A DNA stretch of 64,000 bases, taken from NCBI GenBank assembly GCA_018402255.1, contig JAGYIS010000004.1, forward strand, positions 620,001-684,000, written 5' to 3'. Both the position numbers and the translations under genes were made by a program. The notes under the pieces were generated by a model. That model was not told the DNA's origin and did no database searches. It worked only from the letters and a program-made list of their open reading frames with translations. Of the stretch, positions 50,304 through 59,887 are shown piece after piece. Numbering within the stretch: position 1 is the stretch's first letter; each line of letters begins with the position of its first letter. This DNA is from Marinobacter sp. (GTDB lineage Bacteria > Pseudomonadota > Gammaproteobacteria > Pseudomonadales > Oleiphilaceae).

Positions 50304-51368
50304 ATGACACAGATCGACCAGGCCGTAGATGTTCGGGAAGGCGAAGAACTGGATCTCAGCGTTGTTGACCAGTTTATGAAACAGGCCATTCCCGGCCTCG
50401 AAGGTCAGCCGACCATCAAACAGTATCCCGGTGGTGCTTCCAACCTGACTTACCAGGTGGATTACAGCGACCAGTCTTATGTGCTGCGCCGGCCGCCGCT
50501 GGGCAAGATTGCCAAGTCGGCCCACGACATGCTGCGCGAGGCGCGGGTGATGGAGGCGCTCAAGCCGGTCTACCCTTATGTGCCGAACATCATCGCCATC
50601 TGCGAGGATCACAGCATACTGGGCTGCGATTTCTATGTGATGGAACGGCTCAAGGGCATCATCCTGCGCCAGGACTTTCCGGCGGACTTCGAGCTGAGTG
50701 AGGCGGATACCCGCAAGCTTTGCCTGAATGTGATCGATAAGCTGGTCGACCTGCACACCGTTGACGCCACCGCCGCCGGCCTGGATAAGCTGGGCAAGGG
50801 CGCGGGCTATGTGCAGCGCCAGATCGGCGGCTGGAGCGATCGTTTCCGCAAAGCTCGCACCGACGATGTGGGTGATTTTGAAGAAGTAATGGCCTGGCTG
50901 AACGACAAGATGCCAGGCGATATCGCCCAGGTGGTCATCCACAACGACTTCCGCTTCGACAACGTGGTGCTCAATCCTGATAACCCGTTTGAAGTGATCG
51001 GCGTGCTGGACTGGGAAATGGCCACTATCGGTGACCCGCTGATGGACCTGGGCAACACTCTGGCGTACTGGATTGAGGCGGACGACGAAGGCCCGTTCCA
51101 GATGCTGCGGCGCCAGCCCACACACCGGCCAGGTATGCTGACCCGTAAGGAAGTGGTGGCCTATTACATGGAGAAATCCGGCTTCCAGGCTGATAACTTT
51201 GATTTTTATGAGATCTACGGCCTGTTCCGGCTGGCGGTGATTGTTCAGCAGATCTACTACCGCTTTTATCATGGCCAGACCAAAGACAAGCGCTTTGCTG
51301 CCTTTGGCCATGCTGCCAACTATCTCGAAAAACGTTGCCAGCGGCTGATCAGCGAGAGCGGCCTGTAA
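50304..51368 (+). CDS. APH-family phosphotransferase, ACAD10/11 kinase-like
   Basis: Kinase-fold protein of 354 aa. Nucleotide loop YPGGASNLTYQV (about 41-52), catalytic loop VIHNDFRFDNVVL and metal-binding LDWEMATIGDP. In animal ACAD10/11 this kinase is fused to an acyl-CoA dehydrogenase, and in the Pseudomonas lva operon a similar kinase works with a dehydrogenase on 4-hydroxyacyl-CoA, so phosphorylation of an acyl hydroxyl is the likely role rather than drug resistance. The stop overlaps the next start (TAATG). Confidence 0.88.
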   Translation: MTQIDQAVDVREGEELDLSVVDQFMKQAIPGLEGQPTIKQYPGGASNLTYQVDYSDQSYVLRRPPLGKIAKSAHDMLREARVMEALKPVYPYVPNIIAICEDHSILGCDFYVMERLKGIILRQDFPADFELSEADTRKLCLNVIDKLVDLHTVDATAAGLDKLGKGAGYVQRQIGGWSDRFRKARTDDVGDFEEVMAWLNDKMPGDIAQVVIHNDFRFDNVVLNPDNPFEVIGVLDWEMATIGDPLMDLGNTLAYWIEADDEGPFQMLRRQPTHRPGMLTRKEVVAYYMEKSGFQADNFDFYEIYGLFRLAVIVQQIYYRFYHGQTKDKRFAAFGHAANYLEKRCQRLISESGL

Positions 51369-52057
51369 TGGCCACCATTTATCTGGTGCGCCACGGCCAG
51401 GCCAGTTTTGGCAAAGAAAACTACGACCAGCTTTCGCCAAGAGGCTGGGAGCAGGGCAAGATTCTGGGCCGCTGGCTGACCGACAAGGTAACGCCGGGTG
51501 CGATTTTTGGCGGCAACCTGCAGCGCCACCGGGAAACCGTTGAGGCCATCACCACCGGCTATGGCTCTACACTGCCGGATATGCAGGTGCTGGAAGGCCT
51601 GAACGAGTTTGATCACGTGCAGGTGGTGGAGCGGTTTCGCCCTGAGTGGGCAGACAAGCAAGTGATGGCCCGGGACCTGGGGAGTTTCCCGAAACCGGCG
51701 AAGGCGTTCCAGCAAGCCTTCGAGCAAGCCGTGGCCCGCTGGGTCAGTGGTGAGCACGACCATGACTATGCAGAATCCTGGCAGGACTTCCGGGCTCGCG
51801 TGAATGCAGCCCTGGATCAGTTGGTCGAGATCGCCGGCGGCGCGGATATGATCATCTCCACCTCCGGCGGGCCAATCGCGGTGATTGCTCAGCAGTTGCT
51901 CGAGTTGTCAGACCGCAAAGCGCTGGAGATGAACAACGTCATTGCCAACACCAGCGTATCTCGCATTCTCTATTCCGGCTCCCGGCGCAGCCTGGCCGTG
52001 TTCAACAACTATAGCCACCTTGAGGCGGAAGACCCCGCCCTGGTGACATTCCGATAA
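51368..52057 (+). CDS. Histidine phosphatase family protein with altered second His motif
   Basis: Protein of 229 aa starting at ATG 51368, overlapping the kinase stop by one base. The phospho-acceptor motif LVRHGQASFG is at about 6-15. The usual second catalytic His (S-H-G motif) reads ISTSGGPIAV at about residue 161, where Gly replaces His. It could remove a phosphate placed by the adjacent kinase, or have lost phosphatase activity. The altered motif may be a subfamily trait; I cannot check this. Confidence 0.82.
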   Translation: MATIYLVRHGQASFGKENYDQLSPRGWEQGKILGRWLTDKVTPGAIFGGNLQRHRETVEAITTGYGSTLPDMQVLEGLNEFDHVQVVERFRPEWADKQVMARDLGSFPKPAKAFQQAFEQAVARWVSGEHDHDYAESWQDFRARVNAALDQLVEIAGGADMIISTSGGPIAVIAQQLLELSDRKALEMNNVIANTSVSRILYSGSRRSLAVFNNYSHLEAEDPALVTFR

Positions 52058-52071
52058 GCTGAGGGAACTCC

Positions 52072-52842
52072 ATGAGCAACAAAAACCTGTTTGATCTGAC
52101 CGGCAAAGTCGCCCTGGTAACCGGTGCCAGTCGCGGTATCGGCGAAAGTATCGCCCGTACGCTGGCCCACTACGGCGCGCACGTGATTGTCAGCAGCCGC
52201 AAGATTGATGGTTGCGAAACCGTCGCCAGCAGCATCCGCGCAGACGGCGGTAGCGCCGAAGCCTTCGCCTGCCACATCGGCGAGATGGATCAGATCGAAG
52301 CCGCCTGGGAACACATTTCCACCACTCACGGCAAGCTCGATATCCTGGTCAACAATGCCGCCGCCAACCCCTATTTTGGTCCGGTGGAAGATACCGATCT
52401 GGGTGCCTTCAACAAAACCATTGATGTGAACATTCGTGGTTACTTCTTCATGTGCGCCCGTGGCGCCCAGCTGATGAAGAAAAATGGTGGCGGCTCCATC
52501 GTCAACGTGGCTTCTGTTAACGGCGTAAACCCTGGCCACTTCCAGGGCATCTATTCCGTCACAAAGGCCGCCGTGATCTCCATGACCAAATCCTTCGCCA
52601 TGGAACTCGGCCAGCAGAATGTGCGGGTCAACGCCTTGTTGCCGGGCCTGACCGACACCAAATTCGCCAGCGCCCTGACCACTAACGAAGCGATCAAGAA
52701 GCAGGCCATGGCCCACATTCCGATGAAGCGAGTAGCGGATCCGGACGAGATGGCTGGCACCGTGCTGTACCTGGTGTCCAACGCATCCAGTTACACCACC
52801 GGCGCCTGCATTAACGCCGATGGCGGCTATCTGACCATCTGA
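52072..52842 (+). CDS. Short-chain dehydrogenase/reductase
   Basis: SDR of 256 aa. VTGASRGIGESIA (about 16-28), NNAAANPYFG, active-site Ser in NVASVNG, YxxxK as YSVTK, and the C-terminal YTTGACINADGGYLTI typical of classical SDRs. The SSRK after strand 2 suggests NADP(H). It is the last gene of the cluster, 14 bases after the phosphatase gene, and a terminator follows within 25 bases. Confidence 0.9.
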   Translation: MSNKNLFDLTGKVALVTGASRGIGESIARTLAHYGAHVIVSSRKIDGCETVASSIRADGGSAEAFACHIGEMDQIEAAWEHISTTHGKLDILVNNAAANPYFGPVEDTDLGAFNKTIDVNIRGYFFMCARGAQLMKKNGGGSIVNVASVNGVNPGHFQGIYSVTKAAVISMTKSFAMELGQQNVRVNALLPGLTDTKFASALTTNEAIKKQAMAHIPMKRVADPDEMAGTVLYLVSNASSYTTGACINADGGYLTI

Positions 52843-52862
52843 TCGTCGGGCAGGTAAACAAG

Positions 52863-52897
52863 AAAGGCCGGAGGGTGGTTCATCCTCCGGCCTTTTT
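52863..52897 (+). terminator. Rho-independent terminator ending the acyl-CoA cluster
   Basis: A 12-bp stem (AAAGGCCGGAGG / CCTCCGGCCTTT) with a 9-base loop and T-run, 20 bases after the SDR stop and before the convergent lipoprotein gene. Confidence 0.9.
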
Positions 52898-52914
52898 GTG
52901 GATGACGGAATCGT

Positions 52915-53781
52915 TCAGGAGCAGGTGAGGGCGATAAAATCCCGATTCAGTTTGTCGGCACGGGCCTGAAGGTGCTCCTGATGCTGCTGATCCCCGGCCT
53001 GAATCAGATCGTGCATCAATGAGGTCAGAGCCTGCTGGCTTTCTTCCATCATCGCCTGGTATTCCGGGCCCCGTGCCTGCTCTGAGTTCACGACCAGGTC
53101 TTTGATAGAGTCGGCGAAGCCAGGCTGGTCGCGTGAGTCCAGGGTTGTTAACAGCGCTTGTTGCCAGTTTCTGCGCCCTTGCAGCCAAATTTCGGTTTGC
53201 TGGCCGCGATTAGAGGACCATTGCTGTACCAGGGATTGTTGCTCGGCATTCAGGTCACCCAACCAGCGTTCCACGCGTTCGGCCGTGCGGTCGGCCCTGG
53301 CTTGAGCGGTTTCATCAGCATCGCCGGCCAGCATCTCCTGTTCAAGCTCTTCCTGATCCCGCACCATGTTTTGAACCAGCTCGTCGACCTGCTCGTCAGA
53401 GAGGCTTTGCAGAAGGTTGACGGCTACGGGGAGGGCTTTGTTCAGCAGGTCGGGTACAAAACCCATCAATCGTTGCTGGTGATAGGTGATCGTGTCTACG
53501 TCCGGTGGGCCGCTGGCGACGTCTGCTTCCAGCTCCTCCAGCCAGGCGCTGTAACGAGGCAGTTCCGCCGAGCAGTGCCATTGACGCAGGGCATCCAGAT
53601 CTTGATTCAGTTGCCGCTTTTGGTCTCTGTCCAGGTTGACAAAGTCTTCCACCCACCAAACCACACCCCAGTCTGCATACCGGTACGCCATCTTGGTTGA
53701 GCTACATCCGGCAAGAACCAGTGCAGCGGTCAGTGTTATGGCCACCAGCCTGAGCAGTGTCGAGAGCCGCCGCCCTGCCAT
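52915..53781 (-). CDS. DUF6279 lipoprotein
   Basis: Protein of 288 aa with a lipoprotein signal (LTAALVLAGCSS, Cys about 26). The mature part opens with KMAYRYADWGVVWWVEDFVNLDRDQ, as in the DUF6279 family, then runs as a long helical Gln/Glu-rich region with no enzyme motif. Probably a periplasmic structural or scaffold lipoprotein; function unknown. It is convergent with the acyl-CoA cluster. Confidence 0.8.
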   Translation of the reverse strand: MAGRRLSTLLRLVAITLTAALVLAGCSSTKMAYRYADWGVVWWVEDFVNLDRDQKRQLNQDLDALRQWHCSAELPRYSAWLEELEADVASGPPDVDTITYHQQRLMGFVPDLLNKALPVAVNLLQSLSDEQVDELVQNMVRDQEELEQEMLAGDADETAQARADRTAERVERWLGDLNAEQQSLVQQWSSNRGQQTEIWLQGRRNWQQALLTTLDSRDQPGFADSIKDLVVNSEQARGPEYQAMMEESQQALTSLMHDLIQAGDQQHQEHLQARADKLNRDFIALTCS

Positions 53782-53936
53782 TACAGCATCCTCTCGGTAA
53801 AAGGCCTTATGGAAAAACGTTGCATGCTCACTATCATGTTGCGCTCTCTGTACCGATCAGTGGTGTTACAAATTGTAATTACGGACTGAACAGTCAATCA
53901 GATGTCAGCGCAGTCTGCCAATATTTCGGAGCCCAG

Positions 53937-54197
53937 ATGTCAAATCATAACGTTACACGTGTTCGCCGAATCGTATTCTCGCTGTACATGTCCGGCATTA
54001 TGTCGCTCATGATGTCGGGAATCATCACCCTCATTAACACAGGCCTGACCGAAGGCTTTTTGTCCCGCTGGGGTATGTCATTTCTGGTGGCCTGGGCCGT
54101 GGCCTTTCCGCTTGTGATCGTTGTTGCGCCTTTGGCTGGAAAGCTGGCGGACTGGTCCATCCAAAAGTCCGTCAACACCGGGAAAGAGCATTCCTGA
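53937..54197 (+). CDS. DUF2798 two-helix membrane protein
   Basis: Protein of 86 aa with two membrane helices (about 10-34 and 46-70), the DUF2798 pattern (SGIMSLMMSGIITLINTG; WAVAFPLVIVVAPLAGKLADW). I chose ATG 53937 with CGGAG upstream; the frame is open further back but without coding character. Function unknown. Confidence 0.78.
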   Translation: MSNHNVTRVRRIVFSLYMSGIMSLMMSGIITLINTGLTEGFLSRWGMSFLVAWAVAFPLVIVVAPLAGKLADWSIQKSVNTGKEHS

Positions 54198-54369
54198 TCG
54201 ACAGGATTTGATATTCAGCTCACATTTGTGCGCCCTAATGTAAAAAATTGTGAATCCGTTTTTTGCCCTCCCCGTAGATAGCTTTGACGCATTAGTCAGG
54301 GACTGAATTAGTGCAGGTTCGAACCAAATTAACCGATCGTCAAGCTTCTTACTGTGAGGAATATAAACA

Positions 54370-55761
54370 ATGAAAACGACAGTTGCTTTACCGGTGTTGG
54401 TCGCCGGGAGCGTTATGCTTTCTGGCTGTTTTGATGGTTCGAGCAGTACGCCGAGGACCGATATCCGGGTCGTTCACGCCGTGTCTGACGCACCGGCTGT
54501 TAATGTCAGTTTCAACGGCGAAACGCTCATTGCAGGCGCAGATTTCAAGCAGGCGGCCACGCTCCGGCCGAGGCGCGGTAATTATTCGGTCGATGTTGAT
54601 GCCTTGTTGCCCACAGGCGACGAACTGACCGTGATTGAGGTTGGTAGCACCCGGTTCGATTCTGATACCCGCTACGACGTTATTGCGACAGGCACCGTTG
54701 CAGATGGAATTAATCCTCTGGTTTTGACTGATGATGGGCAAAGAGAAAATCCTGCATCTGCCCGTCTAAGAGTGGCTCATCTTTCTCCTGCAGCCCAAGC
54801 TGCGGCGTCTGAGGTATCTGTTTATGTGACGGCAAACGGCGTTGCCCTGCCTGATGAGCCCAACTTCAGTTTTGCGTTTGGCGAAGCAGTAGGTCCGCTT
54901 GAGCTGGACGCAGGTATCTACCAGATTCGCGTTACCCCGCAAGGCAGTTCTACAGTGGTTTACGACAGCGGCCCAGTCGACTTGTCAGCGTCATCGGATC
55001 TGTTGATCGCCGCAATCGATAATATGGTTTTTGGCGTGTCCCCTGTCAGCTTGCTGGTGATCAATGGCAGTCAGACCTCAGAAATTCTCGACAAAGACGC
55101 CGGTGCGGGCATTCGGGCTGTGCATAACTCTTCCGATGCGCCCAATGTTGATATTTATTTGAATAAAGACCCAGACGGAGCTCCTGACGCTGGGGATGTC
55201 GCTTACACCGAGACCGTTCCTGGCGTTGCGACTACCGGTAGTTATCTGGAGCGTTTGGTTGGCGATACCCGGGTGGCGATTACCCCGGCTGGTGCAACTA
55301 CGCCCATTGCCATCGACGCGACACTCCCACTGGCAAACGGCGATCTCTTAACCGTTTTAGCCGCTGGAGCGTTGGCCGACGGTCTTGATGCTTTTGTTTT
55401 CAATGATGACAATCGTCGTATCGCAACAGAAGCCAAGCTCCGGGTTATCCATGGCGCAGTAGAAGCCCAGCTTGTTGATGTCTTCCTGGTGCCCGCTGCC
55501 GATGCCGGCGCAAACCAAGGTAACGCAACACCCGCGCTGGATGATTTTGAGTACGGCGATTCTTCCGGTTATCTGGGTGTTCCGGCAGGCGATTATGTCG
55601 TGTTTATTACGTCAGCCGATGGGGCAACGCTGCTGTTCCGTTCTGGAACTGTCACTTTGGAAAACGGCGGTGTTTATACCGCTGTGGCTCGTCTGGCTCC
55701 TGAAGACGTGGACAATGTTGCAGGCCTGACTCTGCTGGATGATTTTGTCCAGATCCCATAG
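54370..55761 (+). CDS. DUF4397 repeat lipoprotein
   Basis: Protein of 463 aa with a lipobox (VMLSGCFDG, Cys about 20). Four modules of roughly 110 residues begin IRVVHAVSDAPAVNV (about 32), LRVAHLSPAA (about 133), IRAVHNSSDAPNVDIY (about 246) and LRVIHGAVEAQLVDVF (about 357), each with a G-x-Y/V beta pattern. DUF4397 proteins are beta-rich surface or periplasmic proteins of unknown role. The acidic, low-Lys composition suits a secreted marine protein. A strong terminator follows. Confidence 0.87.
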   Translation: MKTTVALPVLVAGSVMLSGCFDGSSSTPRTDIRVVHAVSDAPAVNVSFNGETLIAGADFKQAATLRPRRGNYSVDVDALLPTGDELTVIEVGSTRFDSDTRYDVIATGTVADGINPLVLTDDGQRENPASARLRVAHLSPAAQAAASEVSVYVTANGVALPDEPNFSFAFGEAVGPLELDAGIYQIRVTPQGSSTVVYDSGPVDLSASSDLLIAAIDNMVFGVSPVSLLVINGSQTSEILDKDAGAGIRAVHNSSDAPNVDIYLNKDPDGAPDAGDVAYTETVPGVATTGSYLERLVGDTRVAITPAGATTPIAIDATLPLANGDLLTVLAAGALADGLDAFVFNDDNRRIATEAKLRVIHGAVEAQLVDVFLVPAADAGANQGNATPALDDFEYGDSSGYLGVPAGDYVVFITSADGATLLFRSGTVTLENGGVYTAVARLAPEDVDNVAGLTLLDDFVQIP

Positions 55762-55784
55762 TCCGTGATTACATTATGAGATCA

Positions 55785-55816
55785 AACAACCCCGGCTCGC
55801 CGGGGTTGTTTTGTTT
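55785..55816 (+). terminator. Rho-independent terminator after the DUF4397 gene
   Basis: An 11-bp perfect stem (AACAACCCCGG / CCGGGGTTGTT) with a CTCG tetraloop and a T-rich tail, 23 bases past the stop. It insulates the nap operon start. Confidence 0.92.
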
Positions 55817-55907
55817 GGAGCATCTACCACTTAATTTCCAAATTTTGCTTTGCTAAAGACCACACTTTTTACTACGGTATTGATTACACGTATAAAAAAG
55901 GTGGCTT

Positions 55908-56084
55908 ATGGACGACCTGCAAGAGTTGGCGCCCGAACAGCGCAAGCGTCATGAGTTGAGGCTGTTCATCTTCATCATCGTTTTTCTCTTCCCCATTCTC
56001 GCGGTGGCTGTCGTTGGCGGCTATGGATTTATGATCTGGATGTCGCAGATCTTTATGGGGCCTCCAGGGCCGCCCGGAGGGTAG
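55908..56084 (+). CDS. napE: Periplasmic nitrate reductase subunit NapE
   Basis: Protein of 58 aa with one membrane helix (about 19-45, LFIFIIVFLFPILAVAVVGGYGF) and the family ending MGPPGPPGG. It starts at ATG 55908 with AAAAAAGG upstream. NapE is an accessory membrane peptide of unclear role found in nap operons of denitrifiers. It is the first gene of napEFDABC, with napF 6 bases after its stop. The -35/-10-like TTGCTT and TTTACT at 55845-55873 are a possible promoter. Confidence 0.88.
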   Translation: MDDLQELAPEQRKRHELRLFIFIIVFLFPILAVAVVGGYGFMIWMSQIFMGPPGPPGG

Positions 56085-56090
56085 AGGCTA

Positions 56091-56588
56091 ATGCCTGTTT
56101 CTCAGAATCGCCGGTCATTTCTGAGGGGCGGTCGGCCGTCAGCGTCTGAATGGCGCCCGCCCTGGACGACTGCGTCAATCACCGATGTCTGCACCCGTTG
56201 CGATCGCTGTGTTGAAGCTTGCCCCGAAAATATTCTTTTTCGCGGCGATGGTGGCTTTCCGCAAATCCGGTTTACCGGTGAGGGTTGTACCTTGTGTGGT
56301 GAGTGCGCCAAAGCCTGTCCTGAGCCGGTGTTTGATCTCACCCGCGAAGCTTTTCCCTGGCGGGCAGTGATTCGCGATCATTGCCTTGCTAAAGCCAACA
56401 TTCACTGTTCGACCTGCCGGGATGCCTGCGAAACATCCGCCATTCGCTTTCCGCCAAAACTCGGTCATGTGGCCGTGCCCGAGGTGACTCTTGAGGATTG
56501 CACTGGTTGTGGCGCCTGTGTCGCCGTATGTCCGGAAGATGCGATTGGCCTGGAAGCCCCGCAAACAGAGAGCCCAAGTTATGCATGA
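56091..56588 (+). CDS. napF: Ferredoxin-type protein NapF
   Basis: Iron-sulfur protein of 165 aa with three or four 4Fe-4S motifs: CTRCDRCVEACP (about 36-47), CTLCGECAKACP (about 68-79), CSTCRDAC (about 107-114) and CTGCGACVAVCP (about 141-152). It acts in the cytoplasm, probably in NapA maturation. The third cluster motif is imperfect, as usual for NapF. It overlaps napD by 8 bases. Confidence 0.93.
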   Translation: MPVSQNRRSFLRGGRPSASEWRPPWTTASITDVCTRCDRCVEACPENILFRGDGGFPQIRFTGEGCTLCGECAKACPEPVFDLTREAFPWRAVIRDHCLAKANIHCSTCRDACETSAIRFPPKLGHVAVPEVTLEDCTGCGACVAVCPEDAIGLEAPQTESPSYA

Positions 56589-56904
56589 TCAAACTTCTGA
56601 TGAAATTCACGTGGCCAGTTTTCTGGTGCATGTGCGCCCAGGGCAACTTGCTGAACTCACCGATGTGCTGGCGGCAACGCCAGGGCTGGAGGAGGGCACT
56701 CAGGACCCTTCGGGAAAATTGGTGGTGCTGGCAGAAGGAACCTGCCATCAAAATCTTCTGGAGGCCATGGAGTTGATTGAAAGCGTTGCCGGCGTGCTCG
56801 ATTGCATTCTGGTGTACCACGAGGTGATGTCTGCCCAGGAAGCAAATCAGCAGCTGATCCCCACAGGACAATTACAAACAGCACAACAGGAAGTATTGTC
56901 ATGA
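56581..56904 (+). CDS. napD: NapA chaperone NapD
   Basis: Protein of 107 aa starting [21 protein letters not shown]. NapD binds the NapA Tat signal and keeps the enzyme in the cytoplasm until its cofactor is loaded. The ferredoxin-like fold signature is [11 protein letters not shown] and [10 protein letters not shown] chose ATG 56581 inside the napF end; the frame is open upstream but overlaps napF. The stop overlaps the napA start (ATGA). Confidence 0.92.
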   Translation: MHDQTSDEIHVASFLVHVRPGQLAELTDVLAATPGLEEGTQDPSGKLVVLAEGTCHQNLLEAMELIESVAGVLDCILVYHEVMSAQEANQQLIPTGQLQTAQQEVLS

Positions 56905-59404
56905 ACCTCACAAGACGAGATTTTGCCAAAGCCAATGCGCTGGCGATGGCTGCCTCAGCCGCGGGTCTTTCCATTCCGGCGGCGGCCAGTAATCTGATCA
57001 CCAATGCAGAGCTGACCGAGCTGAAGTGGAGCAAAGCTCCATGCCGGTTTTGCGGCACCGGTTGCAGCGTGATGGTGGCCACCAAAGACAATCAGATTGT
57101 TGCGACCCACGGCGACACCCAGTCGGAGGTTAACCGTGGCCTGAACTGCGTGAAGGGCTATTTCCTGTCCAAGATTCTCTATGGGCAAGACCGCCTTACC
57201 AAGCCACTGCTTCGTAAGCGGGATGGCAAGTTCCATAAAGAAGGCGATTTTGTAGAAGTCAGCTGGGATGAAGCGCTGGATGTGATGGCCGAAAAATTCA
57301 CCTCGGCCATTAAGGAACACGGCCCCGACAGTGTGGGTATGTTTGGCTCTGGCCAGTGGACCATCTGGGAGGGCTATGCTGCCAGCAAGCTGTTTAAAGC
57401 CGGCTTCCGTACCAATAACATCGACCCTAACGCGCGCCATTGTATGGCCTCGGCGGTTGCCGGGTTCATGCGTACCTTCGGCTCAGACGAGCCCATGGGC
57501 GTTTATGATGACATAGAAAGCGCCGACGCCTTTGTGCTCTGGGGTGCCAATATGGCGGAGATGCACCCGATCCTCTGGACTCGGGTCACCGATCGCCGGT
57601 TGTCTCACCCAGGCACAGAGGTGGCCGTGCTCTCTACCTACGAACATCGTTGCTACGATCTGGCTGACCTGCCCATGATCATGCATCCCAACGCTGATGT
57701 TGCGATCCTCAATTACATTGCCAATTACATCATCCAGAACGATGCGGTGAACCAGGACTTTGTGGACAAGCACACCCGGTTTGTTCGGGGCGCGGATGAC
57801 ATTGGCTATGGTCTGCGGCCAGAAGATCCAAGAGAGCAGCGGGCCAAGAATGCTGATAAGGCCAACAGCTGGGAAGATATGTCGTTTGAAGATTTTGCCC
57901 GACATGTCAGTGACTACGATGTTAAAAAGCCGCTGAGATCTCCGGTGTTTCTGAAGGCCGTCTGGAACGGCTGGCCAAGCTGTACGCCGATCCGGACAAG
58001 CGTGTCACCACCTTCTGGACCATGGGCGTTAACCAGCACACCCGGGGTGTGTGGGTAAACAACCTCATTTATAACATCCATCTGCTGACGGGCAAGATCG
58101 CCACGCCGGGCAACAGTCCGTTCTCACTGACCGGTCAACCCTCCGCCTGTGGCACTGCCCGAGAAGTGGGTACCTTTGCCCATCGCCTGCCTGCAGATAT
58201 GGTGGTCACCAATCCGGAACACCGGGCCAAGGCCGAGAAGATCTGGCGTTTGCCGGAAGGCACCATACCGGCAAAAGTTGGCTACCACGCGGTACTGCAA
58301 AGCCGCATGCTCAAAGACAGCAAGTTGCGTGTGTATTGGACTCAGGTCACCAACAACATTCAGGCCGGCCCTAATACCATGCAGGAAACCCTGCCGGGCT
58401 GGCGCAATCCAGATACGTTCATCATTGTCTCTGACATTTACCCGACGGTGTCGGCTCAGGCGGCGGACCTGATCCTGCCGGCAGCAGGCTGGGTTGAAAA
58501 AGAGGGGGCCTTTGGTAATGCCGAGCGCCGAACCCAGTTCTGGCATCAGTTGGTGAATGCTCCCGGTGAGGCGCGCTCCGATCTCTGGCAAACCGTGGCG
58601 CTGTCACAGCGGATCAAAGTGGCCGATGTCTGGCCGGAGGACCAGCTTGCCAAGGCGCCGGAGCTTCGCGATAAAACCCTGTTTGATGTGCTGTATCGCA
58701 ACGGCAATGTCGACCGCTACCCGCTGGAAGAGATACACGCAGATTATGAGAACCAGGAGTCCCGGGATTTTGGCTTCTACATCCAGAAGGGCATTTTTGA
58801 AGAGTACCGCCAGTTTGGCGCCGGTAAAGGTAAAGACCTGGCCGATTTCGATACCTACCATGCCGTCCGCGGCCTGAGATGGCCGGTGGTTGAGGGCAAG
58901 GAAACCCTGTGGCGCTATCGTGAGGGGTCAGACCCCTACGTGGCCGCAGGCACTGGTTTCCAGTTTTATGGCAATCCCGACAATCGCGCGCGGATCTTTG
59001 CCGTGCCCCATGAGCCACCAGCTGAATCGCCGGATGATGAATATCCGTTCTGGCTGTGCACCGGTCGTGTGCTGGAGCACTGGCATACCGGTTCCATGAC
59101 TCGCCGCGTCAGTGAGCTTCATAAGGCGGTGCCGGATGCGTTGCTGTATATGAACGCAGACGACGCCCGCGATAAGGGCTGGCGCCGTGGCAGTGAGGTC
59201 AAGGTGATCAGTCGGCGGGGTGAAGTCCGGGTGCGCGTCGAAACCCGGGGCCGAGTCAGCATGCCGAAAGGTATGGTGTACGTGCCCTTCTTCGATGCCG
59301 GCAAGCTGATTAATAAAGTCACGCTGGACGCCACCGACCCGATTTCCAAGCAAACGGATTTCAAGAAGTGTGCGGTACGTCTGGAACTGGTTAACCTGGC
59401 CTGA
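56901..59404 (+). CDS. napA: Periplasmic nitrate reductase catalytic subunit NapA, frameshifted
   Basis: Mo-bis-MGD enzyme reducing nitrate to nitrite in the periplasm. Tat signal [10 protein letters not shown] (about 4-13), 4Fe-4S motif [12 protein letters not shown] with a fourth Cys in LNCVKG, and a full-length C-terminus. The frame breaks near 57930-57934: [25 protein letters not shown] needs one more base than AAGCCGCTG provides. Restored length is about 834 aa against about 830 in the family. Both halves are conserved, so I annotate one gene. An error in sequence is likelier than decay, but see napC. Confidence 0.94.
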
Positions 59405-59416
59405 GGAGAAGTCACC

Positions 59417-59887
59417 ATGAGATTACTGATTTTGTTGCTGACAAGCTCCCTGGCACTGGCGGCATTTGCGCAAAGTGGTGAGCTGTCGCCGTCTGCACCG
59501 GATGGGCTTCGCAAAGGCGGAACGCTGGGACAGGATTTGCCGGCGCCGCCCATTGCCGGTGATCCTCGAGAGGTCAAGCGGGAGGTGCGTAACTACCCGG
59601 AGCAGCCGCCAGTGGTGCCCCATGCCATCCGGGATTATCAGGTCGACAAGAACTTCAACCGGTGCCTGGATTGCCACAGTCGGGAATCAGCGGTGCGCGC
59701 GGGTGCGCCGATGGTTAGTGTCACGCATTTTATGGATCGTCATTTCCAGGTGCGCGCCGAGGTAACGCCCGGTCGGTATTTCTGTACCCAGTGCCACGTG
59801 CCCCAAACGGATGCCGAGCCACTGGTGGAATCCGATTTCAAAGCCGTGGATGAAGTGATCCGCGCCTCCAACAAAGGAGACCGCTGA
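59417..59887 (+). CDS. napB: Periplasmic nitrate reductase cytochrome subunit NapB
   Basis: Diheme c-type cytochrome of 156 aa with a signal peptide ([18 protein letters not shown]), two heme motifs CLDCH (about 83-87) and CTQCH (about 123-127), and distal His candidates in VPHAIRDY and HFMDRH. It passes electrons from NapC to NapA in the periplasm. Its stop overlaps the napC start by one base. Confidence 0.95.
   Translation: MRLLILLLTSSLALAAFAQSGELSPSAPDGLRKGGTLGQDLPAPPIAGDPREVKREVRNYPEQPPVVPHAIRDYQVDKNFNRCLDCHSRESAVRAGAPMVSVTHFMDRHFQVRAEVTPGRYFCTQCHVPQTDAEPLVESDFKAVDEVIRASNKGDR

Noticed and set aside
50304..51368. Aminoglycoside resistance gene
   Set aside because: The APH fold is shared, but the ACAD-linked context and motif pattern point to acyl-CoA metabolism.
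55817..55907. FNR or NarL site upstream of napE
   Set aside because: A TTGAT half-site at 55880-55884 lacks its partner at the right spacing, and no convincing NarL heptamer pair was seen.
56802..56900. In-frame upstream extension of napA
   Set aside because: It overlaps napD; the Tat signal begins at 56901.
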